DNA from: Thalassia testudinum
Taxonomy: Eukaryota; Streptophyta; Magnoliopsida; Alismatales; Hydrocharitaceae
Direction of reading: 5' to 3'
Length of the DNA: 64,000 nucleotides
NCBI GenBank assembly: GCA_037157565.1
Contig: JAZHRO010000012.1
Span: forward strand, 9,202,501 to 9,266,500
Shown here: positions 10,800 to 23,590 of the stretch, one piece after another
Position numbering within the stretch: the first letter of the stretch is position 1
Layout: the number at the start of each line of letters is the position of its first letter
Notes under the pieces: generated by a model
What the model saw: the letters and a program-made list of their open reading frames with translations, nothing else
Told to the model about the DNA's origin: nothing
Database searches by the model: none
Position numbers and translations under genes: made by a program

Positions 10800-12060
10800 A
10801 ATAATACGGTCAATAAAAGGCTTCAGATGTTGACCATTGACTTTAAATGAATTACCCGTCTTTGAGATAGAGATCTAAACGGCCCCGTTTGGAAATATCT
10901 GATCGATGATGAACAGGCTGTTCCATTTTGAGCTAAGTTTGCCAGGAAAGAGCTTAAGTCGAGAATCAAAGAGTCAGACCTTCTGGTTCGGCTCAAAGCT
11001 CTTATGGGATATCAATTGGTCATGAAGAGCTTTGGTTTGGGCCTTGTAGATCTTGGCATTCTCGTACGTGTTGTTTCTAAGCTCCTCCAACTCAGATAGT
11101 TGGAGTTTCTTGGTCTTTTCGGCTAAACTCAAATCCAGATTACACTGCTTGATTGCCAAAAATGCCCTATGTTCAATTTTTACGGGTAAATGGCATGCCT
11201 TTCCACACTAGATGAAATGGTGACATTCCGATAGGCATTTTGTACGCCGTATGGTAGACCCAAAGAGCGTCCTCAAGCTTTTGAGTCCAGTCTTTACGAT
11301 CAGGCCTAACCATTTTCTGAAGAATATTCTTGATCTACCGATTGGAGATCTCGGCTTGTCCATATGTCTAGGGATGGTAAGGTGTGGAGATTTTGTGATT
11401 TACCCCGTAGTTTGCAGTAAATTACGGAACTGGGCAATAGTGAAGTGAGAACCACCATCGTTGATGATGGCCCACGGAATCTCGAATCGACTGAAGATAT
11501 TCTTCTTGACGAAATCGATGACCACCTTGTGGTCATTGGTTTGGGTGGGAATAGCCTTGATCCACTTGGACACGTAATCAACAGCGATGAGAATGTACTG
11601 GTGTCCAAATGAAGGAAGGGTCCCATATAATCGATGCCCCAAACGTCGAAGATTTCGACGGGAAGAATCGAGTTTAGAGGCATCATGTCTCTCTTGGTTA
11701 TGCTCCCAAGTGACTGGCATCGGAAACACAACCTCGAGAATTCCTGGGCATCCTTATATAAAGACGGCCAATAGAATCCAGATTGCAAAATCTTTGCAGC
11801 TGTTTTTTTCCCGCAGAAATGTCCACCACACTCAGATGCATGGCAGAACTCGAGTATACTTTTAAATTCATTCTCTGGAACACATCAGCTAATAATCTAA
11901 TCAGAGCCGATGCGGTACAGTTCAAGGTCCTCTCAGAAGTAATATTTGGCCTCAGATTTGAGTCTATCTCGTTGTTGCTTGGACCAATCCTAAGGGATTT
12001 GAACAATGGCCAAATAATTTATGATGTCTGCAAACCACGTTATTTGGACACCTGATACTG
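10800..12060 (-). pseudogene. pol: Y integrase, frameshifted
   Basis: Athila integrase read in pieces: Zn-finger end and start of the core (FYWPSLYKDAQEFSRLCFRC, then GIDYMGPF with the first Asp), core with second Asp (AIINDGGSHF), and a C-terminal domain with [19 protein letters not shown] and a GPY/F-like KLSSKWNSLF. The core switches frame at about 11600, and stops follow [14 protein letters not shown] has the same enzyme in one frame. Y's copy cannot make an active integrase. Confidence 0.85.
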
Positions 12061-13440
12061 CAAGGATAGACTCGTCTGAAAAAGTATCAACAATCGGAAT
12101 ATCCCAATGAGAAGAATCACTCAGAAGTCTCGAAAGATGATCCACCACCACATTTTGTGCCCGGGATTTATCTTTAATTTCAAGATCGAATTCTTGAAGT
12201 AGAAGAATCCATCGAATAAGCTAGGGTTTGGCAACCTTTTTGGCCAAGAGATGTCTCAAGGCCAAGTGGTCGGTATATATTATGACATGAGACCCTAAGA
12301 GATAAGCCCTGAATTTCTCCAAAGCAAATACTACAGCTAGCAATTCCTTCTCAGTAACAGTGTAATTCCTCTGGGCCTTGTCCAGAGTTTTGCTAGCGTA
12401 GTAAATTACAGAGGGCTTCCTATCAATCTTCTCATCCAAAATAGCCCCGACCGCGTAATCAGAAGCATTGGTTATGATCTCAAATGGGGCAGTCCAAATC
12501 GGTGGTTGCAACACCGGAGCACAAGTGACTGCTATTTTAAGAAAATCAAATGCCTTACGGTATGATTCGTTGAAATCAAACGGAGTATCTTTGGCGAGAA
12601 GGTTGCTCAGAGGGCGAGCAACCTTAGAGAAGTCCTTGATGAACCTCCTATAGAATCCCACATGACCAAGAAATGATCGAATTTGTTTGACAAATTTGGG
12701 AGGAGGAAGTTAAGAGATAGCATCAACCTTAGCTTTGTCAACTTTGATTCCCCGTTCAGAGATTACATGACCTAAGACAATGCCTTCTTGTGTCATGAAA
12801 TGACTCTTTTCCCAGCTAAGGACCAGTCTTGTTTTGATGCATCTTTTAAGGATCGTTTCAAGGTTAGCCAGGAAAGAATTAAATGATTCTCCGAAAATAG
12901 AGAAATCATCCATGAAGACTTCCATAAACTCTCCCACCATGTCTAAGAGTTTGGCTAGTATACACCTTTGAAAAGTCGCAGGTGCATTGCATAAGCCGAA
13001 TGGCATCCTACGGAAAGCAAAGGTTCCATAGGGACAGGTGAAAGTCATTTTTTCCTGATCCTTGGGATGGATAGGGACCTGATTATATCCCGAGTAACCA
13101 TCTAGGAAACAAAAGTACTTTTGCCCAGCTAGCCTTTCCAGAATTTGATCGATAAAGGGTAAAGGGAAATGATCCTTTTTCGTGGTTGTGTTTAGTTTCC
13201 TGTAATCAATACAAACCCTCCAAGAGGAAGCTGAATGAGTTGTGATAGAATCTTCTTTCTCATTAGTCACAACAATAATCCCGACTTTCTTGGGAACAAT
13301 TTGCAAGGGACTTACCCAAGGACTATCAGTGATAAGATAAATGATTCCTGCGTCGAGCCAATTGATAATTTCCTTCTTGACCACTTCTCGCATATTAGGG
13401 TTCAATCCCCTTGCATTTGGCGAGAAGGGCAGGATCCATC
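12061..13440 (-). pseudogene. pol: Y reverse transcriptase and RNase H
   Basis: From 13405 to 12221 one reading frame is open except for a single stop (Lys to TAA before LPPP, at 12710). RT blocks: SSWRVCIDYRKLN, FLDGYSGYNQV (residues 100-110 of the frame from 13405), RRMPFGLCNAPATFQ, and catalytic FMDD at residues 164-167. RNase H has [16 protein letters not shown] and YTDHLALRHL, but the first acidic residue is Asn (ITNASDYAVG). It is close to Z's copy. Confidence 0.9.
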
Positions 13441-14385
13441 TACTAAGAAAATTCTATGATTGCAATAAGATGGCTCGATTCCCCTAAGGTCATGAATGGT
13501 CCAACCAATTCCCTCCTTGTGTTCCTTTAGGACCTTGATCGGTTTAATCTCTTGTTCCTTAGTTAATTTGGTACTGATAATCACAGGGACCGTCTTTTGA
13601 GGTCCAAAAAACTGATATTTCAAATTCTCAAGCAATAATTTTAGTTCGAGCTGGGGCAGGTTTTGGATTGAAGTTAAAGATGATGCTAATGAAGATTCAT
13701 CAAGAGGAAGAGGTTGAAAGTGAACAAAATCAATAACCTCTCCAGAATGTGGTGGGTTTGCCACAGAGGGTTGCGGGTTAGATCCATCATAACAGGAGGA
13801 ACTTTCAATTGCAGAAACTGCCATACATGTTTCAATGTTCAAGTTGTCTTCCTCAAGTTCCTCTATAAATCCACAATCTTCGAATTTGTTAATCACCTTA
13901 AAAATATAGAATTTCAATTTCTGATCCCCAATGGTGATTTCCATGCTACCGCTCTTACAGTTGATATTGGCCTTAGCAGTAGCTAGGAATGGATGCCCTA
14001 GAATGATGGGCATGTTCCTTAAATTCTCAGGTACATCCATGTCAAGGACAAGGAAATCTACAGGAAAATAGAAATCCTTAACCATAATAATAACATCTTT
14101 AATAATGCCTCGCAAATTTGTGACTGAACGGTCCGCTAACTACAGTGTTATTGAAGTTTGCCGAAATTTACCTAATCCGAACTTTTCGTAAAGAGAAGTC
14201 GGAATTAGGTTAATGGATGCACCTAGATCCAGAAGTGCTCTATCAAAAGTGTAATCTCCGATGACACAAGAAATCAAAGGAGCACCTAGATCTCTCTTTT
14301 TCTGGGGAAGGTGATGCAGGATAACAGAACTAGCCTGCTTGGAGAGTACCACCTTCCTCGGAACAAATTGCCTCGACTTACGCTT
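13402..14385 (-). pseudogene. pol: Y protease and linker to RT
   Basis: The frame 14140-14352 holds the retropepsin motif ALLDLGASINLIP with intact DLGA. After a break the protein continues at 13402-14115 with FYFPVDFLVLDMDVPENLRN, IILGHPFLATAKANI, and an acidic linker (EELEEDNLNIET) leading to LRGIEPSYCNHRI before RT. At least one frameshift or stop separates protease from linker, near 14116-14139. Confidence 0.85.
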
Positions 14386-14868
14386 CTATGTGCATAAATC
14401 CTTTAAAATTTTAGAATAAGCCAATATGTGTTTGATATTGCCGAGCGGGATATTGATCTCGACATTCTTGAATATATTTAAGAGCTCCTCGTTACTATCA
14501 ACAGGCTTCTTCTTCCTAGGTTTAATCAAGGCTTCAGGAAAAGGAACATTAGTTAGATCTTTGGAATCAGGTTCCTGAGCCTTGATTTCTTCTTCAGAGT
14601 TCTCCTTTCTCTCCTCAGCCTCTCCAGGATTTGGTAGATCAGAACATTGTGGTTGTAGATCCTGAGTTTGTTTTCCACTCCTCAAGGTAACTGAATTAGC
14701 AAATGCATATGGGTTTAGGTCTTGGGGAGGGTTAGGAAAGATTGGAGGGGCTTCATTAGCCAGAAACCTTTGATTTGAAGAAGAAGCATAAGAAGAAGGA
14801 CCCTGCTCAACCACCTGAGCATGTGCGTGCGAGTCCCTTTGATTCCCGTACTCTTGGGCTTGATTGCC
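14386..14868 (-). pseudogene. gag: Y gag C-terminal part, split by Z
   Basis: Contains FLANEAPPIFPNPPQDLNPY, the Athila-typical SVTLRSGKQTQ, acidic and Lys-rich spacers, and INIPLGNIKHILAYSKILKD before the protease. It is cut at 14868 by Z (TSD TTGCC, 14864-14868). The remainder of gag lies at 26552-28074. Confidence 0.85.
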
Positions 14869-15511
14869 TGTTAAATGCGAAAAACTATGCATTCGCGGTT
14901 GGATTCGAAAACCCGTCATTGTAGTTTGAGTTGTGAAGAAATCCATTCAACAGATAAAATTTATATCGAACAATCCATAAAGAAGTTCCGGTCGAACACA
15001 GGGAGGCTACATAGATCTCAAAATCTGCAATTATATTTTTTTTGTATTTTTGTTTAAACAGCGAAATATCCACAATGGAATCGATATAAACAATAAAAGA
15101 GAGAGAGAGAAACAACAATCACTTAGTATTTAAATAATGTTTTACAACTAGGAAAGTAGGAAATTATTAGACTAGAAAGCGGGAAATTGTTACAACTAGA
15201 AAGCAGGAAATTATACTCTAGAAAGCGATAAAAGAAAGGAGAGAGAAGTTATCCTCCTCGACGAATGCTTGGAGGATGAGCAGGACAAAGGTGACGCCTG
15301 GAAGATGGAGGACGAGGCAGGAAGGAGGACGAAGTCCGAAGAACGGGAACGAGGCAGCACGTCGTCATCGTTGTGGGATCCACTTCCGGAATGGGGGTGA
15401 AAACTTGGTTTTAGCTCTTGAGGAGCATCCTGGGTGCGGGACAAGCTTCTCTTAAGACTTGGAGAGGGAGAGAGGAGAAGGAAGGGATGATAAATTCGTA
15501 GGGTAGGGGTC

Positions 15512-15570
15512 TCCTTTTATAGTTGCAAGGAGTGGGGGCATTTTAGACAGTTTAATCCATCACTGAAGGC
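15512..15570 (-). promoter_or_regulatory. Promoter core of Z 3' LTR, partly deleted
   Basis: TATA CTATAAAAGG (15512-15521, minus strand) is kept. Only one arm of the palindrome remains (plus strand TTTAATCCATCACTGAAGG) and the spacer is shortened. Confidence 0.5.
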
Positions 15571-15871
15571 CTAAATGTGGCCGACGTGCGCGCCTCCCCG
15601 CCTTCCGTGCTCTTAAATGCTTGCGCATGTTTGGATTGATCTCAATCATCCCATCGTGAGATCGGATGGTCGAGATCAATCCTTGCCTGCGCCTTCAAAA
15701 CTCCTCTATCGTGCACCCACGTGCGATGAGGCATGTAAACGCACGTCATCGCAAGCGTATGCGATCAACGATCCTCCACGCACCACGCCTCCTCCCCTCG
15801 ACCTCTCGAGCTTAATCTGACGGCCCAATCGCGCTCGCGCCCACACCCGTCTAAATTGAGGCGCTTGGTGC

Positions 15872-15922
15872 GGCTCGAACGTGCCCCCTTCTCTCGTGAA
15901 GGGGCGTTCGATCGCTGCACTA
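15872..15922 (-). promoter_or_regulatory. tRNA-like A/B-box module, Z 3' LTR
   Basis: Minus strand TAGTGCAGCGA (A-box-like) and ACGTTCGAGCC (B-box-like), 40 bases apart. A stem CCCCTTC/GAAGGGG sits where a tRNA anticodon arm would be. Confidence 0.6.
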
Positions 15923-16532
15923 CTTTGTTTATGTCGCGCGGAGGATTTAAGGAGCGCATGCTTGAGGCCATTGCATCAAGATCCAACAGCCCAGATCACA
16001 CGTTGGAAACCCTTTGGAGAGGCAGCGACGGTCCTGAGGGCTAATGGGGCGACTGGGATGGCGCCACATGGCGCCATCTTGGCCGTCCATCTTCTAAGTG
16101 TTGTAGATAGTGCCACCCGTGTTAGATTGAATCGATTTTCATGTCGTTAGGCTGCGATCGTCAATCCAAACCCATCCGTGTGGCCAGATTTGTCATCTAA
16201 GGTGTGGATTAACACCATCTTGGCCCCTAATATTTAGGGTTTCTCTATCTCTATCTGATGCTACAGATGTCTAATCAGGGCAATCTTAGAGTCATTGAAC
16301 TCCAATTGTTGCTCTAATCAGATCCATACAGTTGGATCTTCGATCCTACACCCCGATTAACAAGTTGCTCTGTCCTTGGCCATAAAAAGGAGACAATTAT
16401 TATACAATTTATACAACTTGACCTAAATGCATGATTATGCATGTTATGCACTATTTACAATGTATAATGCTAATGTGACACTAAGAACATGCATTAATAG
16501 ATATTTTAGGTTAATCAGATGTATGCACATCA

Positions 16533-16550
16533 CACCCCCATGCCTATCTT
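16533..16550 (-). promoter_or_regulatory. Polypurine tract of Z
   Basis: Minus strand AAGATAGGCATGGGGGTG, identical to that of Y, directly before the LTR start. Confidence 0.88.
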
Positions 16551-17999
16551 TTGCTAGTTTGTAGCAAAAACTACATGCTATTTATAAAAGAATTAGGGTT
16601 GGATTACTTGGGCACAAGTCATTTTCAACATTAAGAAATTTTTACTTAGGACCTGAACTTTCAAAGACACAATAGCACCCAGGTATCTGCAAAATGCAGA
16701 CTGCCTCAAGCCCTCACCTTATTCAAAGAAAGATCTCTCTTTTTTTCTTTTTCTTCTCTTCTAATTTTTTTTTGGATTTTTGAGTTTAGGATTTCAGAGT
16801 GGCTTTCTATGGCCACTCAACCCACCCAAGATTTGATGAGAACCCTAAGTTCTAAGCATCTTTTTGTGAATGTGATAGACTTGTCCATCGGCAATTATAA
16901 CGGACTTCGAGTTTCTATGCCCCTAGGTGACCTTAGAAAGAAATCTGCCTGAAGATGTATCTATACGACTAGTAGCTTTCTCCCTACTTTTATTTTTTTA
17001 TGGGGTCAACACAATGGTGAATCCAGTGTATATCTCCCTAGCTTATTCTACTTCTTCACTTCTTCCTAAGTGTTTTAGGAATTTTTATGTGCATTTCTTG
17101 AGCTGGGATCTGGATAACCGGTCGATGAGCTGTTACCACCGACAACTTGCCAGCCATACTCGTGCGACGAAGTGTAGTTTATTTCTTTTATTTCTTTTTC
17201 TTTCTTTTCACCTTTTTCTTTTCTTTTTGAACTTTCTTTTTCTTTATTTTTTGTTTTTTTTAAAGTAGGTGGCTTCCCTGGTCTAAGATTTACCTAAAGG
17301 CAGCAAGAAGACAGTGGTCTAATGACTAGGCTCTAGACAACCTACCTATGGGTTGTTACCCATGATAACTTGCCAGCCATATCACCCTAGAAGGTTCATT
17401 AGCTACTAAATTTTCGTTAAAATCACCGAACAATGAGTTAGTGGCGAATAGTGTGTAGATGCTTAGACTTAAAGTTCCCTCAAATCAGAGGGCGGGTTGA
17501 TAAGTCATGTACTTATCATCTAAACTTATTTAATCAAATTAAAATAGAATTCAGGATGGCAAAGACTCGATAAACAAATTCACATTTTAGTGGATACCCG
17601 GGCTGATTAAGCCCAAAGACCTGAAGGGTCTTAGTGTTCAGATCCTGCTGTAATATTTCCTAAGATTGAAAGGTCCTAATGTCCAAGTATTCCTTCCTAA
17701 ATTTTTTTTTATGTATATATAAGAAAATAAGTAGAATTTACAATAATTTCACAGAGCTAACAAAATGATTCAGAAATGAATCCACCTCCCCATGCCTAGT
17801 TGATGCAATGTCCGCATTGAGAATAAAAGACATGAAAGGAAAGGTAGACTATAGAAGATATCACCTGAATATGAAGCTTGGGTCAGCTCTAAGTCAGACT
17901 ATACAACTGCTGAGTTTAATGCCATCAGCTAGGCGTAGTCCAGCCAAAGAAGTCACAACATAGCTAGAGCAACCGTATCTAAGATGGGTTCTAGAACAG
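16551..17999 (-). mobile_element. 3' non-coding region of Z
   Basis: No conserved ORF. The duplicated block occurs at about 17100-17160 and 17328-17390, flanking a pyrimidine-rich tract (17180-17265 on the plus strand). A second purine tract, minus strand TAGGCATGGGGAGGTGG, lies at 17782-17798. The ORF 16927-17268 is the pyrimidine tract read as Phe/Leu and is not a gene. Confidence 0.75.
17782..17798 (-). promoter_or_regulatory. Second polypurine-like tract of Z
   Basis: TAGGCATGGGGAGGTGG on the minus strand, 1.25 kb upstream of the PPT in element orientation. It repeats the PPT core. Confidence 0.6.
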
Positions 18000-19270
18000 T
18001 ATGGTCAATAATAGGCTTTAGATGTTGACCATTGACTTTGAATGAATTACCCATCTTCGGGTCAGAGATCTGAACAACCCCATTTGGAAATATCTGATCA
18101 ATAGTGAACAGGCCGTTCCATTTCGACCTAAGTTTGTTGGGAAAGAGCTTAAGTCAAGAATCGAAGAGCCAGACCTTCTGGTTCGGCTCAAAGCTCTTGC
18201 GAGAAATCAATTGGTCATGAAGAGCTTTGGTTCGAGCCTTGTAGATCTTGGCATTCTCTTATGCATCATTTCTAAGCTCCTCCAACTCAGATTGTTAGAG
18301 TTTCCTAGTCTTCCCAGCTAAACTCAGATCTAGATTACATTGCTTGATTACCCAGAATGCCCTATGTTCAATTTCTACGGGTAAATGGCATGCCTTTCCA
18401 TACACTAGATGAAATGGAGACATGCCGATGGGTGTTTTATATGCTGTACGGTAGGCCCAAAGAGCGTCCTCAAGCTTTTGAGTCCAGTCTTTGCGATCAG
18501 GCCTAATCATTTTCTGCAGAATATCTTTGATCTCCCGATTGGAGATCTCAGCCTGTCCAATTGTTTGGGTATGGTAAGGTGTGGAGATTCTGTGATTAAC
18601 CCTGTATTTTTCCAGCAAATTATGGAACTGGGCATTAGTGAAATGAGTGCCACCATCGCTGATGATGGCCCTCGGAATCCCGAACTGGCTAAAGATATTC
18701 TCTGTGACAAAATCAATGACCACCTTGTGGTCATTGGTTCTGGTGGGAATAGCCTCGATCCACTTGGACACGTAATCAACAGCGACAAGAATGTACTGGT
18801 GTCCAAATGAAGGGAAGAATGGTCCCATGAAATCAATGCAACAAACGTCAAAGATTTCGATAAGAAGAATCGGGTTTAGAGGCATCAAATCTCTCTTAGT
18901 TATTCTCCCAAGTGCTTGGCATTGGGAACACAACCTTGAGAAATCCTGAGCATCCTTAAATAAAGATGGCCAATAGAATCTAGATTGCAAAATTTTTGCA
19001 GTCGTCTTTTTCCCGTAGAAGTGTCCACCACACGCAGATGCATGGCAGAACTCGAGTATACTCTTGAATTCGTTCTCCGGAACGCATCGGCGAATAATCT
19101 GATTAGAGCCGATGCAATACAGTTCAAGGTCCTCCCAGAAGTAATATTTGGCCTCAGATTTGAGTCTATCCCGTTGTTGCTTGGTCCAATCCTGGGAGAT
19201 TTGACCAACGGCCAAATAATTAACGATGTCAGAAAACCACAAGTTTTGGACACCTGAAACTGTAAAGATA
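18000..19270 (-). pseudogene. pol: Z integrase, core frame intact
   Basis: Within the 413-residue frame from 19536: HHCC zinc finger (H165, H172, C203, C206); catalytic D235 (CCIDFMGPF), D294 ([10 protein letters not shown]) and E330 ([10 protein letters not shown]), spaced DD35E; then [19 protein letters not shown] and KACHLP, typical of Athila. The frame stops after LAGKTRKL at 18295. The C-terminal domain ([37 protein letters not shown]) continues to about 18000 with scattered stops. The core could fold and is the least damaged enzyme in the window. Confidence 0.9.
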
Positions 19271-20700
19271 GTCTCATTCGGAAAAGCATCAGCAATCGGA
19301 ATGTCCGGATGAGAAGAATCACTCAGAAGTCTCGATAGATGGTCTGCCACCACACTCTGTACCCCAGATTTATCCTTAATTTCAAGATCAAATTCTTGAA
19401 GCAAAAGAATCCATCGAATAAGTTGGGATTTGGCATCCTTTCTGGCCAAGAGTTGTCTCAAGGCTGAGTAGTTGGTATAAATGATGACGTGAGACCCTAA
19501 GAGATAAGCCCTAAATTTCTCCAAAGAAAACACCACAGCTAGTAATTCCTTCTCTGTAACTGTGTAGTTCCTCTAGGCCTCGTCCAAAGTTTTACTAGTG
19601 TAGTAGATGAAAGAGGACTTCTTGTAAATCTTCTGACCCAAAAAATCCCCGACCGCATAATTAGAAGCGTCGGTCAAGATCTCAAATGGGGCTGTCCAAA
19701 TCGGTGGTTGCAACACTGGAGCACAAGTGACTGTCATTTTAAGAAAATCAAATGCCTTATGGCATGATTCGTCGAAATCAAACGGTGTTTCTTTGGCGAG
19801 AAGATTGCTTAAAGGACGTTGAAAAGTATTTGATGAATCTCCTGTAGAATCCCACATGACCAAGAAATGATCGAATTTGTTTGACAGATGTGGGAGGAGG
19901 AAGTTTAGTGATAGCATCAACCTTAGCTTCGTCCACTTCGATTCCCCGTTCAGAGATTACATGACCCAAGATGATGCCTTCTTGTGTCATGAAATGACTC
20001 TTTTCCCAGCTAAGGACCAGTCTTGTTTTGATGCATCATTTAAGAATCATTTCAAGATTAGCTAGACAAGAGTCAAACGATTCTCCAAAAATAGAGAAAT
20101 CGTCCATGAAGACTTCCATAAACTCTCCCACCATGTCAGAGAATATGGCCAGCATACACCTTTGAAAAGTTGCAGGTGCATTGCATAAGCCGAATGGCAT
20201 CCTACAGAAAGCAAAGGTTCCGTAGGGACAGGTGAAAGTCATTTTTTCTTGATCGTCGGGATGGATAGGGACTTGGTTGTATCCTGAGTAGCCATCAAGG
20301 AAACAGAAGTACTTCTGCCCGACTAGTCTTTCAAGGATTTGATCAATAAAAGGTAAAGGGAAATGATCCTTTTTCATGGTTGTGTTCAGCTTCCTGTAAT
20401 CAATACAAACTCTCCAAGAGGAAGCTGAACGAGTTGTGACAGATTCTCCATTCTCATTAGTCACAACGGTAATCCCAGCTTTCTTGGGAAAAATTTGCAC
20501 AGGACTTATCCAAGGACTATCAGAGATCAAATAAATGATTCCTGCATTGAGCCACTTGATAATCTCCTTCTTGACCACTTCTCGCAAATTTGGGTTTAAT
20601 CTCCTTTGCATCTGGCGAGACGGGCGAGATCCATCTTCCAAAAATATTCTGTGATTGCAATAAGATGGCTCGATCCCCCTAAGGTCATGAATGATCCAAT
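19271..20700 (-). pseudogene. pol: Z reverse transcriptase and RNase H, broken
   Basis: The RT frame 20641-20036 has FLDGYSGYNQV (114-124), PFGLCNAPATFQ and catalytic FMDD (178-181). A stop after LEMILK splits it from SWEKSHF/RSFLGHVGF blocks (from 19990), and a frameshift at about 19800 leads into RNase H. There ILTDASNY keeps the first Asp, but the YTDH motif is YTNY (Asp to Asn, residue 22 of the frame from 19536). The final ADHLSR Asp is kept. Confidence 0.9.
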
Positions 20701-20806
20701 CAATTGCCTCCTTGTGTTCCTTTAGGACCTTAATCAGTTTAATCTCCTACTCCTTTGTTAATTTAGCATTGATAATCACAGGGAGAGTCTTATGTGGTCC
20801 TAAAAA

Positions 20807-22009
20807 CTAATATTTCAGATTCTCAGGCAATGGTTTCAGTTCAAGCTGGGGCGAGTTGATGATTGAAGGTAAGGAAGATGCTGATGAAGACTCATCAAGA
20901 GTAAGAGGTTGAGAGTGAACAAAATCAATAACCTCTTCAGAAGATGGCGGGTTTGCCATAGAGGGTTGCAGGTCCAAATCATCATCAGAGGAGGAACTTT
21001 CAAATGCAGAAACCACCATACAAGTTTCAATATTCACATTATCATCCTCAAGTTCCTCAATAAATCCATAATCCTCGAATTTGTTAATCGCCTTAAAAAT
21101 ATCCAATTTCATTCTTTGATCCCCAAAGGCGATTACCATACTACCGCTCCCACAGTTAATGTTGGCCTTGGCAGTAGCCAAGAACGAACACCCCAGAATG
21201 ATGGGCATGTTCCTTAGATTTTCAGGTACATCCATGTCAAGGACAAGGAAATCTACAGGAAAATAGAAATCCTTAACCTTAACAATAACATCTTCAATAA
21301 TGCCTCGTGGATTTGTGACCGAATAGTTCTCTAACTGTAGCGTTACTGAAGTCGGCCGAAGTTCACCTAATCCTAACTTCTCGTAAAGAGAAGTCAGAAT
21401 TAGGTTAATGGATGGACCCAGATCCAACAGTGCTTTATCAAAAGTGTAATCTTTGATGACACAGGAAATCACAGGAGCACCTAGATCTCTCTTTTTCTGA
21501 GGGAGGTGGTACAGGATAATAGAACTAGCCTGCTCGGAGAGTACCACCTTCCTCGGAACAGATTCTCTCGACCTACGCTTCTGTGTACATAAATCCTTTA
21601 AAAATTTCACGTAAGCCGATATATGCTTGATAGCGTCGAGGAGGGGGATATTGATCTCGACATTCTTGAAAATATTTACAAGCTCCTCATTACTATTAAC
21701 AGACTTCTTCTTCCTTGATCTAATCAAGGCCTCAGGAAAAGGAACATGAGTCGGATCTTTGGAATTAGGTTCCTGAGCCTTGATTTCTTTCCCAGAGTTC
21801 TCCTTTCTCTCCTCAGTTTCCTCAAGATTCGTTAAATCAGAATAGTGTGGTTGTGGATCCTGAGTTTGTTTACCACTCCTCAAGGTAACAGAATTAGCAA
21901 ATGCATACGGGTTTGGGTCTTGGGGAGGGTTAGGAAAGATTGGAGGGGCTTCATTAGCCAAAAACCTTTGATTTGAGGAAGAAGAAGAGGAAGGACCCTG
22001 CTCAACCAC
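20807..22009 (-). pseudogene. gag-pol: Z gag C-terminus, protease and linker in one open frame
   Basis: A 400-residue open frame: gag end with NSVTLRSGKQTQ (39-50), IDAIKH-like block, protease motif at 194-204 (LLDLGPSINLI), LVLDMDVPENLRN, an acidic Ser-rich linker (SAFESSSSDDDLD), ending before RT. The usual DLGA is DLGP here, so the residue after the catalytic Asp-Leu-Gly is altered and the protease is probably inactive. Y and X keep DLGAS. Gag and protease share a frame, so a single Gag-Pol reading is likely in the ancestor. Confidence 0.88.
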
Positions 22010-23590
22010 CTAAGCATGTGCGTGTGGGTCCCTCTGATTCCCATCCCCATGGGCTTGATTGCCCGGATTCTGGATATTACGCGGGTTAGGTACGGGTTGA
22101 GATGGTAGAGATCCAAGTTGATAAGAATTAGCAATGAACCTATTTTACAAGTTGTCTAGAAAGGTTTTCATTTGCTGCATGAGCTGGAGCATAGATCCTT
22201 GCATCTCTACCATTTATCGATTCAAATTAGCCTGCCCTACAGGTTGACGAGCATTCCAAGTTGGCTGATTGGCCTGATTCGGGGGCAGTTGAGTGTAAAC
22301 GTGACCCTGACCCATTGGTCGTTGCGGAGCATAGTTGCTGGGTCAGAATTGGGTCTGCTGCCCCAGGTTTTTCCAAGAGAAGTTAGGGTGGTTCCTCCAA
22401 CCTCGATTATTGAAAGATTCGACCTAACATTCTCCTGTACAGCATAGACATCCTCATAGGGTGAGGATGGAGAGAAAGAAAGGGAGGAATCAGAGAAACT
22501 AGGATCAAAGGTCCCAGTTTGGAACCCGTGGGGTTGCGGATAATGCTGACTCAGGTTGAGCCGCATCAAGTTGATTCACAAACTCCCGTCCAAAAGGAGC
22601 TCGCGATGAATGGAATCCCAAATTCTGGGATTGAGTGGATCGAGAGTTGTTCATTGTATTTCTATCCATCCACTCCATTCTCTTAGCAACCAAGTCCACC
22701 TTATCAAGTTTATTACAAATCAATTCCATATCAAATGAATGAGAGTCATGGACTTCATTAACATTCGATCTGGGCTGCTGGGACCAGTTAAAAGTATCCA
22801 TGGAGGCATGATTGATCGAATTCTTTCTTATCTCCTCAAACAAATCATGCACGCTATTCACGTCTTTGTTGAGAAAATTGCCTCTGCAAGAAGCATCCAC
22901 GTGATTTCTAAGTTACTTAGTCAACCCGTGGTAGAAGATCTACACGAGTTGCCATTTTGGCACCTCGTGGTGTGCACACCTCCACAATAGGTCTTGGAAT
23001 CGCTCCCAGGCAACATGAAACTGCTCCCCCGGCCGCTAGGTGAAGGTAGTAATCACCCATCTCAAAGCATTGGTACGTCTGACAGGGAAGAATTTCTTCA
23101 GGAAGTCCGATTTCAAATCATTCCAAGTTGCAATTGGCCTTCCTATAGTCCTGTACCAATGAGCAGCTTTATCCCTAAGAGAATGGAGGAAGAGCCTCAT
23201 GATCATTTGCTCCTCATTCACGCTTCGTGCCTTGGTGGTCTGGACCAAAGTGGTCAAGTCCTCTAAGTACTGAAATGGGTCTTCAGAGCCAAGCCCATGG
23301 AAATGTTTGATCAGGCTTAACACCTGGGGCTTAATTTCTACGTCTCCGGCAAGAATCTAGAAATCGGGACATTCCCCGTAATTTGAAGGATAGTAAAAAT
23401 CCTTCAAGGGATGAGCACCCTGCATTCTCTGTATTTGTTCCAGCTGCCTTTGAAATACCTCCTGTGGATCCTGAGGCAGAGGAGGCTGTTGATCGGCCAT
23501 GGGCTCAATTTGGCCAAAATCCAATCTACGCCTCCTAAAATACTCTAGTGGTCCTTCCAATCGGGGATTCAATGACCTCTTTCCCAGCAT
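22010..23590 (-). pseudogene. gag: Z gag N-terminal and central part
   Basis: Start MLGKRSLNPRLEGPLEYFRR at 23590 matches the starts in Y (28074) and X (34185). The capsid-like block LIKHFHGLGSEDPFQYLEDL, then IMRLFLHSLRDKAAHWYRTI and FLKKFFP, is typical of Athila/Tat gag, in which the protein forms the particle shell. It is read in at least four frames (23357-23590, 23036-23323, 22505-22900, 22237-22569), so it is inactivated. I see no CCHC knuckle. Confidence 0.88.

Larger units (their letters stand above)
14869..16532 (-). repeat. 3' LTR of Z
   Basis: 1664 bp, plus strand TGTTAAATGCG ... GCACATCA, followed by the PPT complement. TATA is at 15512-15521. The promoter palindrome is half deleted (15551-15570). 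tRNA-like module at 15872-15922, G-box-like palindrome at 16058-16077 with central CACATG. About 28 differences from the 5' LTR in about 317 positions compared by eye. Confidence 0.92.

Noticed and set aside
16927..17268. Membrane-like Phe/Leu-rich protein
   Set aside because: It is the plus-strand reading of a pyrimidine tract in Z's 3' region, and is not conserved in Y or N1.
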